64,000 nucleotides of DNA from Saxidomus purpurata (lineage: Eukaryota; Mollusca; Bivalvia; Venerida; Veneridae). The stretch covers positions 44,988,699 to 45,052,698 of the forward strand of contig JAFMSR010000002.1 of assembly GCA_022818135.1 (NCBI GenBank), given 5' to 3'. The translations under genes were made by a program, and so were the position numbers. Positions 1 to 10,325 of the stretch are shown here, in pieces (position 1 is the first letter of the stretch; each line of letters opens with the position of its first letter). The notes beneath the pieces were generated by a model, which saw only the letters and a list, made by a program, of their open reading frames with translations, made no database searches and had not been told where the DNA came from.

Positions 1-440
1 ATCTAATTCAGAGAAAATAGAAGACCATCATCAAAATAATGCGTTCCAGATAATTGTTCAATTTTCAATGTGATTTTAAAATGTTTAAATCTATATTTGA
101 CAAAAAAGAAAAATTATGTCTGACAATGTTTTTAATTATCTGTAAAATGATAGCTTAATCTTTGAAATCGGTCAGCAATTTGTTACTAACGACTAAATCT
201 TTACTTTATCCAATGTTTGTCACGCATGCCAAAATTATTTTGCATTTGATCCCTTTAATATTTCTTTACTCCTTACAGACTATAGCTTAAAATCATTTTA
301 CGTGCCCAAAATACTTCCCTCAGAATTTAAACATTACACTGAACTAATATGCATATACACAAGTAATACTGTGACGTATTATTATCATACATGATTATGT
401 TTAACATTGTTTTATAAAGGAGCTTTTAACGGTGTTTACA
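1..440. other. Possible 3' flank of the minus-strand gene
   Basis: AT-rich sequence with no recognisable repeat or open frame. It lies downstream of the stop codon of the candidate minus-strand terminal exon, so it may include its 3' UTR. Read on the minus strand, ATTAAA (a common variant poly(A) signal) occurs at 254-259, about 185 nt after the stop, and again at 131-136. That is compatible with transcript ends here, but such hexamers are frequent in AT-rich DNA. Confidence 0.3.
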
Positions 441-563
441 TCACAGATCTTTTACGCTACGGTAAGTGGTGTCAGTTTCATGCGACATGTCTTCTATGGT
501 CACCTGTCTATTCACATCTTCAATAGGGCCAGAAAACTTGTGAAATCCCTCCATCCATAATTC
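441..563 (-). CDS. Candidate terminal coding exon, ends in stop
   Basis: On the minus strand a long pyrimidine tract ending TTTTTCAG is followed by 40 open codons and a TGA (441-443). Only one frame is open; the other two stop within about 17 codons. The peptide is hydrophilic and looks protein-like, with WMEGFHKFSGPIEDVNR in its first half, acidic and serine/threonine-rich after that, ending RSVKDL. I do not recognise it. The exon must be entered in phase 0. The S4-S5 exon of the Slo-like gene (17470-17621, same strand) ends in phase 0, so the two could be spliced directly; whether they are is unknown. The chance of a 40-codon open frame is not negligible, so the case rests on the strong acceptor plus composition. 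It could also belong to another gene. Confidence 0.45.
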   Translation of the reverse strand, partial: ELWMEGFHKFSGPIEDVNRQVTIEDMSHETDTTYRSVKDL

Positions 564-599
564 CTGAAAAACAAAAAACCCACATTGAAGCGACTCCTG

Positions 600-944
600 A
601 CAAAATTCTATATGTACACCATACTTGAAAAAATCAAAGTGTTGAAACTCAGTGAAAAATTATCTGAGCGAAAGATGCAGAGGAATGCACATATAGGCTG
701 AGTACCAATCACTCTTGGGAAGTTTCATTGATTTCCGTCCAGTAGTTGCTGAGAAATGGAACGTACAAACTTGTCTAAAAAAATCAAATTTCAACTCGAT
801 ATTTAAGTACCCAAGGGCAACATACCGACAATATGCATAATTAGGCTTGGTATCAATCATTCCTCTGAAGTTTCAATGGTTTCCAGCGAGTGGCTGCTGA
901 GAAATAGTGCAGACAAAATTTGGTGAAACAAGCAAATTCAGTTA
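600..944. repeat. Family M tandem repeat, two units
   Basis: Two diverged units about 148 bp apart. The landmark GAAGTTTCATTGATTTCC at 719 recurs as GAAGTTTCAATGGTTTCC at 867, each followed by a GCTGAGAAAT motif. Further single units lie at 2979-3115 and 3526-3641. The four pieces read like one older element split by later insertions of families I, B and L. Confidence 0.65.
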
Positions 945-1790
945 ATTTATATCCCCTGCCAAATTAAGCAAATAGCTGAAAAAGAAAAAAATGGAAAGTG
1001 AATTGGTCTGTCTGTTTCAGAAAAAAAAGCATTTTTAAAATTTCACTATCCCACTGGGACCTCATCTCCGAGGCAATATTTTATTTCTTCAAGTTTCAGT
1101 CATAAAAAACTTAATTGTTGCAATTAAACTAAAACAGTACAAAATCCCCTTAAGGGCCTCATTTCTGTAAAAATCCAGTTTCTAAATTTTCTGTTGTTAG
1201 AGAATACAAAGTTGATGATTTGTGCCAAACAAATAATATTTTACAAGCCTTTTCAGAAAAAAGAATCATTTTAAAAATTTCACCACCCCATTGGGGCCTC
1301 ATCTCTGAGGGGTAATTCTTTTTTCAGCATCTCGCAGTGATACAGAACTCAATTCTTATCAGTTTAATTCAGTACTATTAGTTTCAGAAAACAAAAATTT
1401 CTAAGTTTCTAAATAGAGTATTTCAGAAAAGCACTACCCCCTCTTAAGGGGCCTCATTTCTAAAAGAATCAGAGAGTGTAGGGGGTGGATATATGAAAGA
1501 GTGATCTTAAATTATTTGAGCCAATTACAATTTAATTTGGATAATCGGTTTCAGAGAAATAGAATTTTAAAGCTTTTATATTGAATATAGAAGAAAATAA
1601 CAATTAAAGGGCAATAACTCTGGAGATACTAATCCGATCTTGACGAAAGATGTGTGTGCGCCGCGCCATTATGCTATTGTAGACTTATTATAAGTTTCAT
1701 GAAATTCTATCCATTTGTTCTTGAGTTATGACTCCGGACCGACGGACAATGCCAAAACAATATCCCTCCGCCTTTGGCGTGGGATAAAAA
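945..1790. mobile_element. Family I element, copy 1, with terminal inverted repeats
   Basis: The 5' end TATATCCCCTGCCAAAT (about 948-964) is the approximate reverse complement of the 3' end TTTGGCGTGGGATAAAAA (1773-1790), which also holds a CCGCC-TTT-GGCG hairpin. Between them lie short internal repeats around CCCATTGGGGCCTCATCTC (1048, 1150, 1287, 1437) and a block shared with the copy at 4.1-4.6 kb. No coding capacity is seen, so this is a non-autonomous element. The ends are judged by eye. Confidence 0.6.
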
Positions 1791-1808
1791 GGGCTGTAAC
1801 TCAATAAA

Positions 1809-2973
1809 CAAGAGCAGCACGCTCGACTATTCGAAAGCTTGTTGGTAAAATGGGGTTTTTGTCTAAGAACAGGAGTATTGTGTAATTGTCTATAAGAATT
1901 AAGGTCAAAGATATGAAACTTGTTCAAAGACCTTTGTAAATGTACATTGCTTCAAGGCCTTACTCTGGATTCTGCAAGCCACTGGAGGGAGGATGGGGGG
2001 ATAATTTCAAGAAATACATGACCTTGTATATTTGATCTGAATAATAACTTTTCAAAATTGATATGTATAGAATTAAAAAGCATGACCGCTTCATGCTGCA
2101 TAATTATTCTATGACATTTCAAAAGAAAGCCATTTTGAGTATTTCCATTTTAGTCTGGAAAAACTGTGACAAAATTCTAAGTTAAAAAGGGCATAAATAT
2201 GTCAAAAATCAAAACTTTGGTGAAGATGTTGACAGTAAATACGTTCGATAGTATTCTATCTTTAACAAAACTTCAAAGTTAAAAAGGGACACAAATCTAT
2301 CAAAAATCAAAACGAGTTATGGGGATTGTTCCTCAGGTGTAGATGTTGATGGTAAACATATATTTTGAGTTTCAAGTCAATACCTTTATATAGTATTCAA
2401 GATATTTGAATTTACAAAAAAAAATACCAAAACTTCTAAGCTAAAAAGGGGCATAAATCTGTCAAAAATCAAAACGAGTTATGGGAATTGTTCCTCAGGT
2501 GTATAATGTTGATGGTAGACACATACTTTGAGTTTCAAGTCAATACCTTATATAGTATTCAAGATATTTGAATTTACAAAAAAAAATACCAAAACTTCTA
2601 AGTTAAAAAGGGGCTAAATCTGTCAAAAATCAAAACAGAGTTATGGGAATTGTTTCCTCAGGTGTATATGTTGATGGTAGACACATACTTTGAGTTTCAA
2701 GTCAATACCTTTGATAGTATTCAAGATATTTGAATTTAAAAAAACTTTTAACCAAAATTCTAAGTTAAAAGGGGCATAAATCTGTCAAAAATCAAAACGG
2801 TTATGGGGTTGTTTCCTCAGGTGAAGATGTTGATGGTAACATATAGTTTGAGTTTCAAGTCAATACCTTTGATAGTTTCAAGATATTTGCTTTATGAAAA
2901 ACTTTAACCAACGCACCCGCCCCCCCGACGCTGGGGCGAGTGCAATAGTCTCCTTATTCTTCAACGCTAAAAA
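1809..2973 (+). mobile_element. Family B Helitron-like element, copy 1
   Basis: It starts CAAGAGCAGCACGCTCGAC, then TATTCGAAAGCTTG, and ends CTCCTTATTCTTCAACGCTAAAAA followed by T. The core is about five tandem units of about 160 bp carrying AAAAAGGGGCATAAATCTGTC (landmarks near 2188, 2281, 2441, 2607, 2766). The 5' CGACTATTCGAA and the 3' TTCGAATAGTCG are inverted repeats in the better preserved copy at 30.8-31.8 kb; here the 3' arm has decayed. It begins 18 bp after the family I element ends. No open frame is seen. Confidence 0.65.
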
Positions 2974-3236
2974 TTATTCAAGTGCAATATGCCTACAATA
3001 TGCACAAAAAGGTTTGATATCAATCAAAATCATCTGAAGTTTCATTGATTTCCAGCCAGTTGTTGCTGAGAAATAGCGCGGACAAACTTTGCTGAAAAAA
3101 ATAATTAAAATACTAGAACTATCACTGAAGGTGATGAAACCCCTCCCCCCCCCCCCCACCCCCAGAACAGCCCACTGACCCAGTATATCAAATCTATGTA
3201 ACATTTGATGCTTTTATTATTAGACTGCACAACTTA
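2974..3236. repeat. Family M fragment plus C-rich tract
   Basis: 2979-3115 is a single family M unit with GAAGTTTCATTGATTTCC and GCTGAGAAATAG. It is followed by a tract of mostly C at about 3143-3172. This is simple sequence with no gene. Confidence 0.55.
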
Positions 3237-3530
3237 AGACATGGAACTTATCTCTTCTATGAAGTATCATTAAATTCTGACCAGGGGTTTTAGAGATTTA
3301 GCGTCCACAAGATTTTACTATCTCGAGCCCGTGACCTTGACCTTGTACTTAGTGACCCAAAACATGGACCATGCACAACTAGACATTGTACTTACTTCTG
3401 ACCAGGGGTTTTGGAGATTTTGTGTCCACAAGATTCCGTCTACAGATGGACAGATGGACGGACGGACAGACAAGCTGAATCCAGTATATCCCCCCTTATA
3501 CTTTGTGTTCAAAAGGTATAATTATATGAG
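3237..3530. mobile_element. Family L repeat, two core units and a 3' end
   Basis: Two units carry CTGACCAGGGGTTTT...GAGATTT and CGTGACCTTGACCTTGTAC, about 120 bp apart (about 3278 and 3398). A run of GGACGGACGGACAGACA precedes a 3' end with AGTATATCCCCCCTTATACT, which can pair through AGTATA/TATACT. Such a core-repeat plus GGACGG-rich tail plus terminal hairpin matches the other families here. Confidence 0.5.
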
Positions 3531-3641
3531 CGAAACATGCAAATGATATGCGCAAATAGGCTTGGTATCGATCCATCCTGTGCAATGTTATTAATTTCTG
3601 GCAAGTGGTTTCTAATAAATATGCGATAAATTTGCTGGAAA
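3526..3641. repeat. Family M fragment
   Basis: One diverged family M unit (ATGAGCGAAACATGCA, TAGGCTTGGTATCGATC). It directly abuts the start of the family C element, consistent with that element having inserted into an older M copy. Confidence 0.5.
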
Positions 3642-4130
3642 CAAGAGCTGTCCCTCATAAGTGACGAATGCCCTCAAAGAGTTGTCTCACAGTCTGTGTC
3701 CTTGACCGTCAAGGTTTGGAACATGACACCTTACCTCCATGTTCTGAACATTTGTTCCATTCATTTAAAAAAATTTCAATGTTACAATTCCAACATGAAC
3801 ATGTGTATATATAAAGGATTCTAAAGTGTGACCTTGACCTTCAAGGTAAGGGCGCGGGACTTGCATGTGACAGGACTTGCATGTGACATGTCATCTCCAT
3901 GTGCTCAACAATTGTGCCAGCGAATTTTAAAATCCTTCCATGCATAACAGACATACCATGTGAACAGGATTCCATTACCTTTAAACTCCTAAGTGTGACC
4001 TTGACCTTTGAGGTAGGGTTGTGGGTCTTTCACATGACACATTGTATTGATGTGCTGAACATCTGTGCCAAGTTATTTTAAAATCCTCATTGCATGACAA
4101 AGTTACCAACCGGACACAAATGGCAGAATG
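3642..4130 (+). mobile_element. Family C element, copy 1
   Basis: It starts CAAGAGCTGTCCCTCATAAG then TGACGAATGCCCTC. The core is about three units with TGTGACCTTGACCTTCAAGG and CTCCATGTGCTCAACA. No clear 3' hairpin is seen: the sequence runs into family I copy 2 near 4130, so the 3' end is probably truncated. Confidence 0.55.
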
Positions 4131-4640
4131 CGGATATTAGAGTGATCATTAAATTATTTGAGCCAATTACAATTAAATTTTGATAACCCATTGCAGAGAA
4201 ATAGATTTTTAATGTTTTCATATTGAATATAGCAGAAAAATACAACTAGAGGGCAATAACTCTGACTAAGCCAATCTTGAAGAAAGTCGCGCTTGTGCTG
4301 TGGCGATATGCTATTGTATACTTATTTCAAGTTTCATGAAATTCTATCCATTGGTTCCTTACTTATGGCACCAGACGGAAGGACAGAGAGACAGACAGAC
4401 ACCCATACATTTCTATCCTAAGGTGGCATTTCCCATTGAATTTTTCAGACTTGTGGCTACCACTTAGCTCTAAAGCAAATAAGAGTAACTGACTACTGTA
4501 AACACCCTAACCCTAAACCTTAGGTGGATTAAATGACCACGGAATGAAGGAATCGTTTGGGCTGACTGACGGACGTACGGACAAGGGCAGACTGATGGAC
4601 AATGCCAACACAATATCCGTCCGCCTTTGGCGGGGGATAA
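4131..4640. mobile_element. Family I element, copy 2 (5' truncated)
   Basis: 4139-4378 matches 1499-1740 of copy 1 closely (TTATTTGAGCCAATTACAAT, GGGCAATAACTCTG, TTTCATGAAATTCTATCCAT). The end CCGTCCGCCTTTGGCGGGGG followed by ATAAAAA is a better kept version of the family 3' terminus. The 5' inverted repeat is missing. Confidence 0.6.
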
Positions 4641-4703
4641 AAACTATTTTACATGCACATCAGAGGATTCCATGTGAATAATTAACCTTAATCTATCCCT
4701 TAC

Positions 4704-4821
4704 CTTGCTGATGGCAAGTGATTTTTCCTCCACAACCAGTGCAGATCATGATCAGCCACATTTCTGTGCTCGAGTGTATTGTCAATGTCCATCCTGTAAG
4801 CAACTAATGGTACGGTCCAAC
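4704..4821 (-). CDS. Weak candidate exon inside a family P repeat unit
   Basis: On the minus strand, TTAATTTTTCAG precedes and CAGCAAG/GTAAGGG follows a 118-nt segment that is open in one frame. That frame needs 1 nt from the previous exon and leaves 2 nt for the next (peptide with VAYRMDIDNTLEHRN and HDLHWLWRKN). However, GCTGATCATGATCTGCACTGG is the landmark of family P, which recurs in the same orientation at 34-38 kb and 59.2 kb with stops. If the Slo S4-S5 exon (phase 0) were joined here, the frame would stop after five codons. This may be an exonised repeat, or not an exon at all. Confidence 0.25.
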
Positions 4822-5289
4822 CTGAAAAATTAACCATTTAAAAAATTAAGCATTGAGGAACTTGCTATGTAGCATGAATAAAGAACTTTCGTGAATGTAT
4901 GCTTCTTAATCTGTTACTGTCAAATGACAACATTAAATCTAATTAGAGTCACAGTAGAAGTAATTTTTCACCTCTTCCCTAAGAGTATCGCCTGAACAGG
5001 GTCTGTATTCCCCATCACACCATGCGTCATCTGAATACAGTTTAAAGTATACACAGGTATACATTCCTTGTGTGTGTGTTTTTTTTAATGTTTTCAAGCT
5101 AAGTATGTATCTTTGAGTTTTCGAGAATATACTGAAGGCGCATCATTTCCTTAACCATACTCATTTCTTTTTTCTCGGGTATAAAGAACCAGCATACAAA
5201 ATCTCAATTCAAAGTCTAGGCTTAAAAGACAGTAACGTTTGTTTGTGGAGAATGAGATCAAATTTGCCACCCCTAGTTTCATATGCCAG
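4822..5289. other. Unique AT-rich stretch
   Basis: No gene or repeat family is recognised. A short minus-strand open segment at about 4988-5047 with weak splice signals was considered and set aside. Confidence 0.4.
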
Positions 5290-5895
5290 TATCTTGTTTT
5301 AAGGTAAGTCGCGGGGTTCCCTCTGAAAAATGGTCGTTTTTTTAAATCTCGACGCAAAGTTTCGAAATCGTGCATGCCTGTGGTATGAGGTACTGGCTTT
5401 CCCGGAAAAGATGTTTTGAAATTATCTGTGAACGATAAGCACGGAAAAAGCACCACCAAGCGGCGGGTGTGTTTTTGAAAGATTTTCATCATTTCACAGA
5501 CATAAGTCCGTCAATAATATTTTTACAGCTATGGTTTTTCCACCAAATCAAAGCCGAATCAATCTGAGTTCCATGCATACAAAATTATTTAAAGATATCC
5601 ACATTGAATACCTAAAATAACGTAATGATCCGCGAATGGGAGGCAATTTTCAAAGCGAAAATGACCCCAAAGTGGACGCATTAAGGGCAAATTACAGAAA
5701 TCGGCTCAAGAGAATTTTTTTTTAAAACCGTAACGGATCCTTTAAATAAATATAAACATTTTTTTTAAATAAAAAAGGGGTGTCACCGACTTTGTTTTCA
5801 GGCCATCTAAACTTTTCTGAAGCACGACAGGGGTGCGTTAATGACGGTTTTTTATGCGGCGTCACGGTGTATTACTGACGTCGGTCGCTTGAAGT
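5290..5895 (-). repeat. Family J dispersed repeat, copy 1, inverted
   Basis: Read on the minus strand this parallels 8986-9585: GGAACCCCGCGACTTACC then TTAAAAC at the 3' end, and earlier a GACGCATT motif, a GAGAGAATTTTTT-like stretch and CAATTTTCAAAGC. It is more diverged than copies 2 and 3. A minus-strand frame of 113 codons at 5151-5492 crosses its edge and is not credible as a gene. Confidence 0.5.
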
Positions 5896-6310
5896 GAAAC
5901 GTTTTCGTTTAGATGCGCAACAACTTCATTTATAAGAACAACTTACTGTTGTTATTTTCCATAAGAAAAAATTCAGTTTTGATAGGACATTTAGATAAAT
6001 TTCCGTTGCACATTTAAATAAGAAACGTGGAAACAGATCATTCACAGCAAAACAGTCAGGTTTTTGTGTTGCACATGTCATGTGTCCATATGACTTCTGC
6101 CTGACACCGCTTCCACGGTCAAGTGACCAAAATCGCTGATATGAAATCATTGTTACCTCAGGTTCAAGTCCCGCTACTGATAATATCTGTTGACCGTTTC
6201 CTACAGAGAATGAGAATCTAAATAGTTCGTTTTTTATAGGAATGAAGGTAAGGTTATCCTGTTGAAACGGGCGTTAAAGTCGATATATGCGAATTTGATA
6301 CGCGCTACTT
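5896..6310 (+). repeat. tRNA-derived SINE remnant
   Basis: Within this stretch, 6105-6290 has an A-box-like ACGGTCAAGTGACC, a B-box-like GGTTCAAGTCCCGC and a 3' part GTTGAAACGGGCGTTAAAG. The last resembles the GTTGGAACAGGCGTTAAACT tail of the SINE at 36.4 kb. It is heavily decayed. The rest of the interval is unique. Confidence 0.45.
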
Positions 6311-6930
6311 GTGCGTATATATACATGTGTAACAGGAATGACCAACAGTCAGAACGTTATCACTATTTACAGGGTAGATAGACAGACATAAAGTGGCCAT
6401 TACTCCTATTTTATATTATTAAAGGTTCATATAGCTAAGAGAATAACCGGTTCAGAATTCACAAATCTTTTATTTTTACAGTTACTTCTTTTTTACTATA
6501 ACTACATTGCACATTTAAGCTACTGAACTCCAGATATAGAGTATTTTTTACTTTTGACAAAATCAGTGTTTAGTCATTCTGTAAACATAAAAACAGCGTT
6601 TTAAGCTATTTATTAAAGAAAAAAAAAACTATTTCTACCAAAGACGAGATTCGAACCGAGGTTGCCGCGGTAATAAAAGTTTAGCCGAACGGTTTACCAA
6701 CTGAGCTGCCGAGGAATGTACACATGCTGTGTGTCTTATAAAAAAATTTACCAATGAACTTGTAGCGTGACAAACTGGGTAAACTTTAGAACGGACAAAT
6801 TGGCGAAAATAATATATTTGCAGCGTTTATTTTGTTAGGTTATCTTTCAATGCCCCCGATACAGTTTTAACATTGAATTACTTGAAATCGAAACTTTTCT
6901 GTTTTTACTGTGCGTATATATACATGTGTA
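6311..6930. repeat. Segment bounded by a 21-bp direct repeat
   Basis: GTGCGTATATATACATGTGT followed by A occurs exactly at 6311-6331 and 6910-6930, enclosing about 580 bp that includes the tRNA-like sequence. It could be a target-site duplication, a local duplication, or coincidence around a TA-rich core. Confidence 0.4.
6637..6714 (-). pseudogene. tRNA-like sequence (decayed tRNA or SINE head)
   Basis: On the minus strand it reads CCTCGGCAGCTCAGTTGGTA, later GGTTCGAATCTCG: a good A box and B box at about the right spacing for a tRNA. The D-stem and T-stem do not pair properly and the anticodon arm is irregular, so a functional tRNA is unlikely. Confidence 0.5.
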
Positions 6931-7285
6931 CAAACTCTGTGAAAGCAGCAATACAGTTGCATCTGTAACAGGAATGCGCACCTGTGCCACTACGTCTCCA
7001 GTGAAAGGAAACTACAGACACATCGAATCAGTGGACGGGCGAAGACAATTTTTTAAAAATTCTTCTTTACTTTATAGCACATACGCTGTTTTCATTTTGT
7101 TTTTGTCAAAAACAAAGAAGAATGTATTTTGGTATCCGGGTAAAATGAGAAATTTTCTGGACTGTTCCGTATAAAAAGAAAATTCTTAAAACTGAGACAG
7201 CATTTCATTATGATAAAAGCATCCTCGGTACCCAGGTTATTCATACTATATTCCGTAATAGACCGTTGGTTCCGACGTTGGATAA
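6931..7285. other. Unique stretch
   Basis: No gene or repeat is recognised. Short open frames on both strands overlap here and look random. Confidence 0.4.
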
Positions 7286-8272
7286 CAAGAGCTGTCAGTA
7301 GGACAGCGTGCTCGACGTTTTTAGTGCTTGCCAATAAAACAAAACTTTGACAGTTAAGGGCACACAAGACTTTAACTAGGAATTTCTAAGTACAAATCAA
7401 GAAAATTTTTCACAGAGTTATCTTCTCTTGCTTACAGATAGGTCTTACGATGGTACATAAGTACTCCAACTTTCAAAGTAATATCTCAAATGGTTAAGTT
7501 AACAAGTGGACAAGAATGAAAATTTTAACTGAGTTTCTAAGTCAAAAAGGGCCATAATTCAAATAAAATCCTTCACAGAATTACCTTCTCCTGCCCATGT
7601 TTGGGAATCATGATGGTAAACAAGTATTCCAACTTTCAAATTAATATCTCAAACAGTTCAGTCAAAAAGTGGACTGGTACGAAAAACTTAACCAAGATTC
7701 TAAGTCGATAAAAGGCCTTAATTTTTAAAACAAATCCCTGACAGAGTTACGTTCTCTTGCGTACAGATGGGGGTAATGATGTGAAATAGCATTAAAAGTT
7801 TCAAAGCAGTATCTCAAAGGGTTAAGGCAATAAGTGGATTTTACCCATATTCAATGTATTTTCTAAGTCAAAAAGGGGCATAATTCTGTCAAAAACCTTG
7901 ACAGAGTTATGTCCTCTTGTCTGTTGATGTCGGTCATGATGGTAAACAAGTATGGTTAGTTTCAAAGCAATACCTCCAATGGTTTTGAAATAAAGTGAGG
8001 TGGTACGAAAAACTTAACCAAGCTCAATACACTTTCTAAGTCAAAAAAGGGCCATAATTCTGTCAAAAACCTTGACAGAGTTATGTACTCTTGTCTGTAG
8101 ATGGAGGTTATGATGGTAAACAAGTATGGTAAGTTTCAAAGCCATACCTCTAATACTTTTGAAATAAAGTGGGGTGGTACGAAAAACTTAACCAAGGTGT
8201 GACGCCAACGCCGACGCCGACGCCGGGGCGAGTAGGATAGCTCCCCTTTTCATAGAAAAGTCGAGCTAAAAA
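7286..8272 (+). mobile_element. Family A Helitron-like element, copy 1 (complete)
   Basis: The 5' end CAAGAGCTGTCAGTAGGACA contains a GCTGTC/GACAGC hairpin and leads into GCGTGCTCGAC. The core has four or so 160-175 bp units (AAAAAGGGGCATAATTCTGTC; landmarks near 7547, 7700, 7869, 8043). The 3' end is GACGCCGGGGCGAGTAGGAT, the hairpin CTTTTC-ATA-GAAAAG, then TCGAGCTAAAAA followed by T. There is no coding capacity. This copy provides the uninterrupted sequence (8155-8170) that dates the H insertion in copy 3. Confidence 0.75.
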
Positions 8273-8985
8273 TGACGGCTTAAATGTTGTTGTGATACAC
8301 AGTTTGTCTCTAAGTACATGTATGATAAATATTCAAACTGTTATATCGTATGTAACCCGATTGAATCGCTCGTCTGGTATTGATAATATTGTTCGCGTTT
8401 CATCATATTAATATAATCTTTTCTTGCGTGCTACTGTATCAGGAAGCTTGTTGTTCAATTTATATCTCTCCGGAAAACAACTAGGTATTTTCTGCCAGCA
8501 TTGACTGAGTCGATTTTGTAAGTATTTAAAGAGTAATTTATAAAACACTGTATCAAAGTTTAGAAAAATACTCTATATAAAACGTTCATACTGACAAGCA
8601 TCACTAGACCGAAATCCCGCCATGCACACTGTTGTCATGTGCATATCCGCGCCCATTCTTATATGGAAGATACTGTATTTACGATGGGCTAAATGCGGCA
8701 AGTAAAATGATATTTCTTCTTCAGTTTTACGTCGAATGTTTTCTGTATTGTGTTTATAAATGTAACATTATACCACAACAGATCCGTGTTACAAGTAAAT
8801 AAAATGGTGTCGAACTAGTTCATAACACAGATCAATTTTTACCATTTTATTAAAATACGGTGTCCATTCAAATTTAAAATTTAAGTCTCGACTACATATA
8901 TATTAATCATTGAAGTCGATCTAAAGTGACTTCTGCATAATAAACAACAACGCTAGTAATTTATTTTAACAAGAAACATCTGAAA
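8273..8985. other. Unique AT-rich stretch
   Basis: No gene or recognised repeat was seen on either strand. Confidence 0.4.
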
Positions 8986-9585
8986 AACGTCAGTATCAGC
9001 TCCTTACGTCACGTCAATCTTGTATTTTACGTCGTTTCTCATGTTTTTTCCACTTCAAAATAGTTTCGGTGGCACGAAAAGAAGGACGGTGACCCCCCTT
9101 TTTTATTTGATAAAATTGCTTTAAATTGGTTTAAGAATCCATAGCGCTTTTTAAAAAAAATTCTCTCGGGCCGTTTTTCGCAATTGACGCTAAATGCGTC
9201 AACTTTGCAGTTATTTTTGCTTTGAAAATTGTCGCCCCTACAGGGTTCGTTCCACACTTTTTCATATATTTGGCAAAACATATTAGATATTTTTATTTTT
9301 TCAGATGAGTAAATGATTCGATATTGCATTTATGAAAATTAGATCGTTTCGTTATCTACATAGAAAGAGATATAACGAAAATAACAGGAAAATTGACGAA
9401 AATACACCTCCCCGCTAGGTGGCGCTTTTAACTCAGTTTCCATGGAAATATCACTTCACCGTATTATTTCTACAAAAGACAATTAGTCACGGGGTTGTCA
9501 TGCAAAATATCTTAAATCTGCGTTGCCTTTTAAAAAAAATGACCCGATTTCTGGGGGAAACCCGCGACTTACCTTAAAACAACAC
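8986..9585 (+). repeat. Family J dispersed repeat, copy 2
   Basis: 9225-9582 matches 27897-28245 almost base for base, including TGTCGCCCCTACAGG, TAGGTGGCGCTTTTAACTCA, TCCATGGAAATATCACTTCA and TTAGTCACGGGGTTGTCATG. The end is GGGGGAAACCCGCGACTTAC. The part before 9225 is shared with copy 1 only. There is no long open frame, so the shared part is a non-coding repeat of unknown class. Confidence 0.65.
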
Positions 9586-10325
9586 AATTTCTTTTTGCTC
9601 GTTTTTTTTATTTATAGTTCACAAAACTCAAACCATGATCAACCGAATCACTTATGAGTGTCAGAAGCAGCAACTTTTCATTAGTGGTATTATCTGGACA
9701 AATTAACCTGAGCTTGACCATATCTTCCAGCGATAACAACGAATAAATAAATTTCCGTAAAAGTGAACTGTGCATTAGCTAGAGTTTCCTTTGCAATGAC
9801 AGAAATTGTTGGTGCAATACACTTCTTCATAAGTTGCTAATAACGGACGATAAAATCCGCAGTGGAGTGGGTAGCGTGAAGAATTCAAGTTAAGCAGCAT
9901 GCTGGTTCGAATCTATGAACCATAATTTCTCAACATGTAATGCAGCTGAACTCTTACGGTAATTAAACTGACTCAAAATCCAAGAAAGTCTTTATAAATT
10001 GCTGAAGAAGAGGCCCTTGTTAATACTTATTAAGAACTGTAGATGTGACAGATGTTAGCTAATAACATTTATTGATTGTAAAATATAAAGGAAATGAGAA
10101 ATGTGAAAACTATATGCACTGAATATTTAAAGTTTTAATTATTCAATTAGCTAAAGACAGTTTTTTTAATCTTACTAGTTTACTTACTTTAGCTAAGGTC
10201 GAACTAACAAAGTACAGACTTGTAAGATTTTAGAAAAAACTTGACCTATCACTAAATGTGATTAATACCCCCAAAAGACTGCTTTATCAACTGAGGAAGG
10301 AAGTAAGTAATAACAGAATACCTTG
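9586..10325. other. Mostly unique, with a decayed tRNA-like head
   Basis: At about 9848-9917 on the plus strand, GTGGAGTGGGTAGCGTGAAG followed later by TGCTGGTTCGAATCTATG looks like an A box and B box of a decayed SINE head. The rest shows nothing recognisable. Confidence 0.35.

Noticed and set aside
4500..4525. CCCTAACCCTAAACC, telomere-like
   Set aside because: Only about two repeat units, inside a family I element; too short for an interstitial telomere.
4988..5047. Minus-strand open segment of 20 codons with AG and GTGAAA borders, tested as a pore exon
   Set aside because: No pore motif, weak donor, and 20 open codons are expected by chance.
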